From Clostridia bacterium (GTDB lineage: Bacteria > Bacillota > Clostridia > Christensenellales > Borkfalkiaceae): DNA of 6,841 nt. The position numbers and the translations under genes are program-made. The notes under the pieces are model-generated. The model was not told the DNA's origin. It searched no databases and saw only the letters and a list, made by a program, of their open reading frames with translations. Within the stretch, counting starts at the first letter, position 1. Every line of letters starts with the position of its first letter. The stretch spans positions 1 through 6,841 of the forward strand of contig JAGBYC010000083.1 of NCBI GenBank assembly GCA_017628935.1, read 5' to 3'. Below, piece after piece: positions 6,206 to 6,841 of the stretch.

Positions 6206-6841
6206 TTAAAAATTCAATTTTTTAATAGCGTCTATAACGATGCTTACACACTTTTCGCTTGCTACACCGTTAGCGCCTAAAGAAAGCACGCTAACCGTTT
6301 CTTCAGCCGTAGAAATTTTAGATAAAACCTCAACGTTAACTTTGCCGTCAACAGTTTTAATAATTTCTTTAATAGCCATTACGTCAAGCGTTTTTTCGCG
6401 CTCAGTTTCATACGGTATAATGTTAGTTATGCCCTTAATTTCGCTAAGTGTTGAAATGGTGGTTTTTAATTCGGTTGGGCTTAGTTTTGAAACTTCTATA
6501 AGTGCGTTAACGTCCTTTTTGCGCGCAAGTTTTACAAGTTTTTTAAAGTTGTTACTAATTGTTTTAAACTGAGCGTTTTTAATTTTCGTTACGCTAATAG
6601 CAACGCTAACACCACTTGCGCCATTTTTAAAAGCTTTGCTTGCCGATTTTAACTTAACTATAAAATCGTCTTCGCCAAACGGGTATGAAATAAGCGCGTT
6701 TACTTTAACGGCGTTACCAACTACTAATTTTGCTTGGCTAACTAAATTAGGTAAAACGGTAATACTTTTAAAAGAGTATTTTACAGCCGTTTCGCATTCT
6801 TTTATAAATGCCGTTTTGCATAAAGAATTGTCTAAAATTAA
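6206..6841 (-). CDS. Divergent DeoC-like (deoxyribose-phosphate aldolase fold) protein, partial
   Basis: The minus strand is open from base 6841 to the stop at 6206-6208, giving 211 visible residues; the start lies beyond the right edge, probably only a few residues away. The pattern follows bacterial DeoC, a (beta/alpha)8 aldolase that cleaves 2-deoxyribose 5-phosphate: SFKSITVLPNLV (DeoC FASVCVNPxxV), VKVNALISYPFGEDD (VCTVIGFPLGATT), KAFKNGASGVSVAIS (AIxxGAxExDMVIN), VNALIEVSKLSPTEL (VKVIIETCLLTDEE) and STAEETVSVLSLGANGVAS (RTxEDAxxMIxAGATRIGAS). The active-site residues are not kept: the Schiff-base lysine position is Ile (6416-6418), the second lysine position is Glu (6329-6331) and the Asp102 position is Ser (6605-6607). 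The frame is intact, so decay looks unlikely; it may be a non-catalytic or repurposed paralogue. It is convergent to, and probably unrelated to, the polysaccharide operon. The alignment is from memory. Confidence 0.72.
   Translation of the reverse strand, partial: LILDNSLCKTAFIKECETAVKYSFKSITVLPNLVSQAKLVVGNAVKVNALISYPFGEDDFIVKLKSASKAFKNGASGVSVAISVTKIKNAQFKTISNNFKKLVKLARKKDVNALIEVSKLSPTELKTTISTLSEIKGITNIIPYETEREKTLDVMAIKEIIKTVDGKVNVEVLSKISTAEETVSVLSLGANGVASEKCVSIVIDAIKKLNF

Noticed and set aside
40..6509. Roughly ten copies of GTTAAC scattered through the window
   Set aside because: They fall mostly in Val-Asn codon pairs (GTT AAC), in line with the local codon choice, and show no regular spacing, so a binding-site array is not supported.
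6240..6572. Open plus-strand frame of 110 codons opposite the DeoC-like gene
   Set aside because: Its translation is low-complexity Ser/Leu/Thr-rich, it has no ribosome binding site and it is antisense to a frame with clear homology, so it is a shadow.
1..6841. Search for tRNA, rRNA, CRISPR repeats, transposase genes or attachment sites
   Set aside because: Nothing with these signatures was seen; nearly every base is accounted for by protein-coding genes.

Overview
The window looks like a piece of a low-GC bacterial chromosome, most likely an uncultured gut-type Clostridia/Bacillota member. The reasons are the AT-rich composition (about one third G+C by eye), the Leu-TTA/Lys-AAA codon habit, purine-rich Shine-Dalgarno sites (GGAGG, AAGGTG) and a standard genetic code with TAA and TAG stops. 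The taxon is an inference; no marker gene is present.

From base 1 to about 6203 there is one tightly packed plus-strand operon for an exported cell-surface polysaccharide (capsule, EPS or teichuronic-type polymer). It holds a GT2 glycosyltransferase cut by the left edge, a second paralogous GT2, a GT-B family 4 glycosyltransferase starting at GTG, a Wzx/TuaB-type MOP flippase, a left-handed beta-helix O-acetyltransferase, and a nucleotidyltransferase-fold protein resembling the uncharacterised NTP_transf_5 family. Intergenic gaps are 8, 13, 18, -1 and 18 bases, with no room for internal promoters, so a single transcript from upstream is likely. The glycosyltransferases would build a lipid-linked repeat unit, the acetyltransferase would decorate it and the flippase would move it across the membrane. 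The initiating sugar-phosphate transferase, the polymerase and the chain-length regulators are not in the window and may lie upstream.

A compact stem with an A-tract before and a T-tract after (6178-6203) separates this operon from a convergent minus-strand gene (6206 to the right edge). That gene can only be read from the complementary strand. Its protein follows the layout of deoxyribose-phosphate aldolase (DeoC) over the visible 211 residues, but by my alignment from memory the Schiff-base lysine, the second active-site lysine and the active-site aspartate are all replaced. It is the most unusual item here: a probable DeoC-fold pseudoenzyme or an enzyme with a different activity.

Two compositional signals run through the whole window. 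The tetranucleotides GATC and CATG are absent (about 20 of each would be expected). NAY codons strongly prefer the C-ending form when the next codon starts with G. There is no stretch above 300 bases without a gene, and I saw no tRNA, rRNA, CRISPR, transposase or attachment site.
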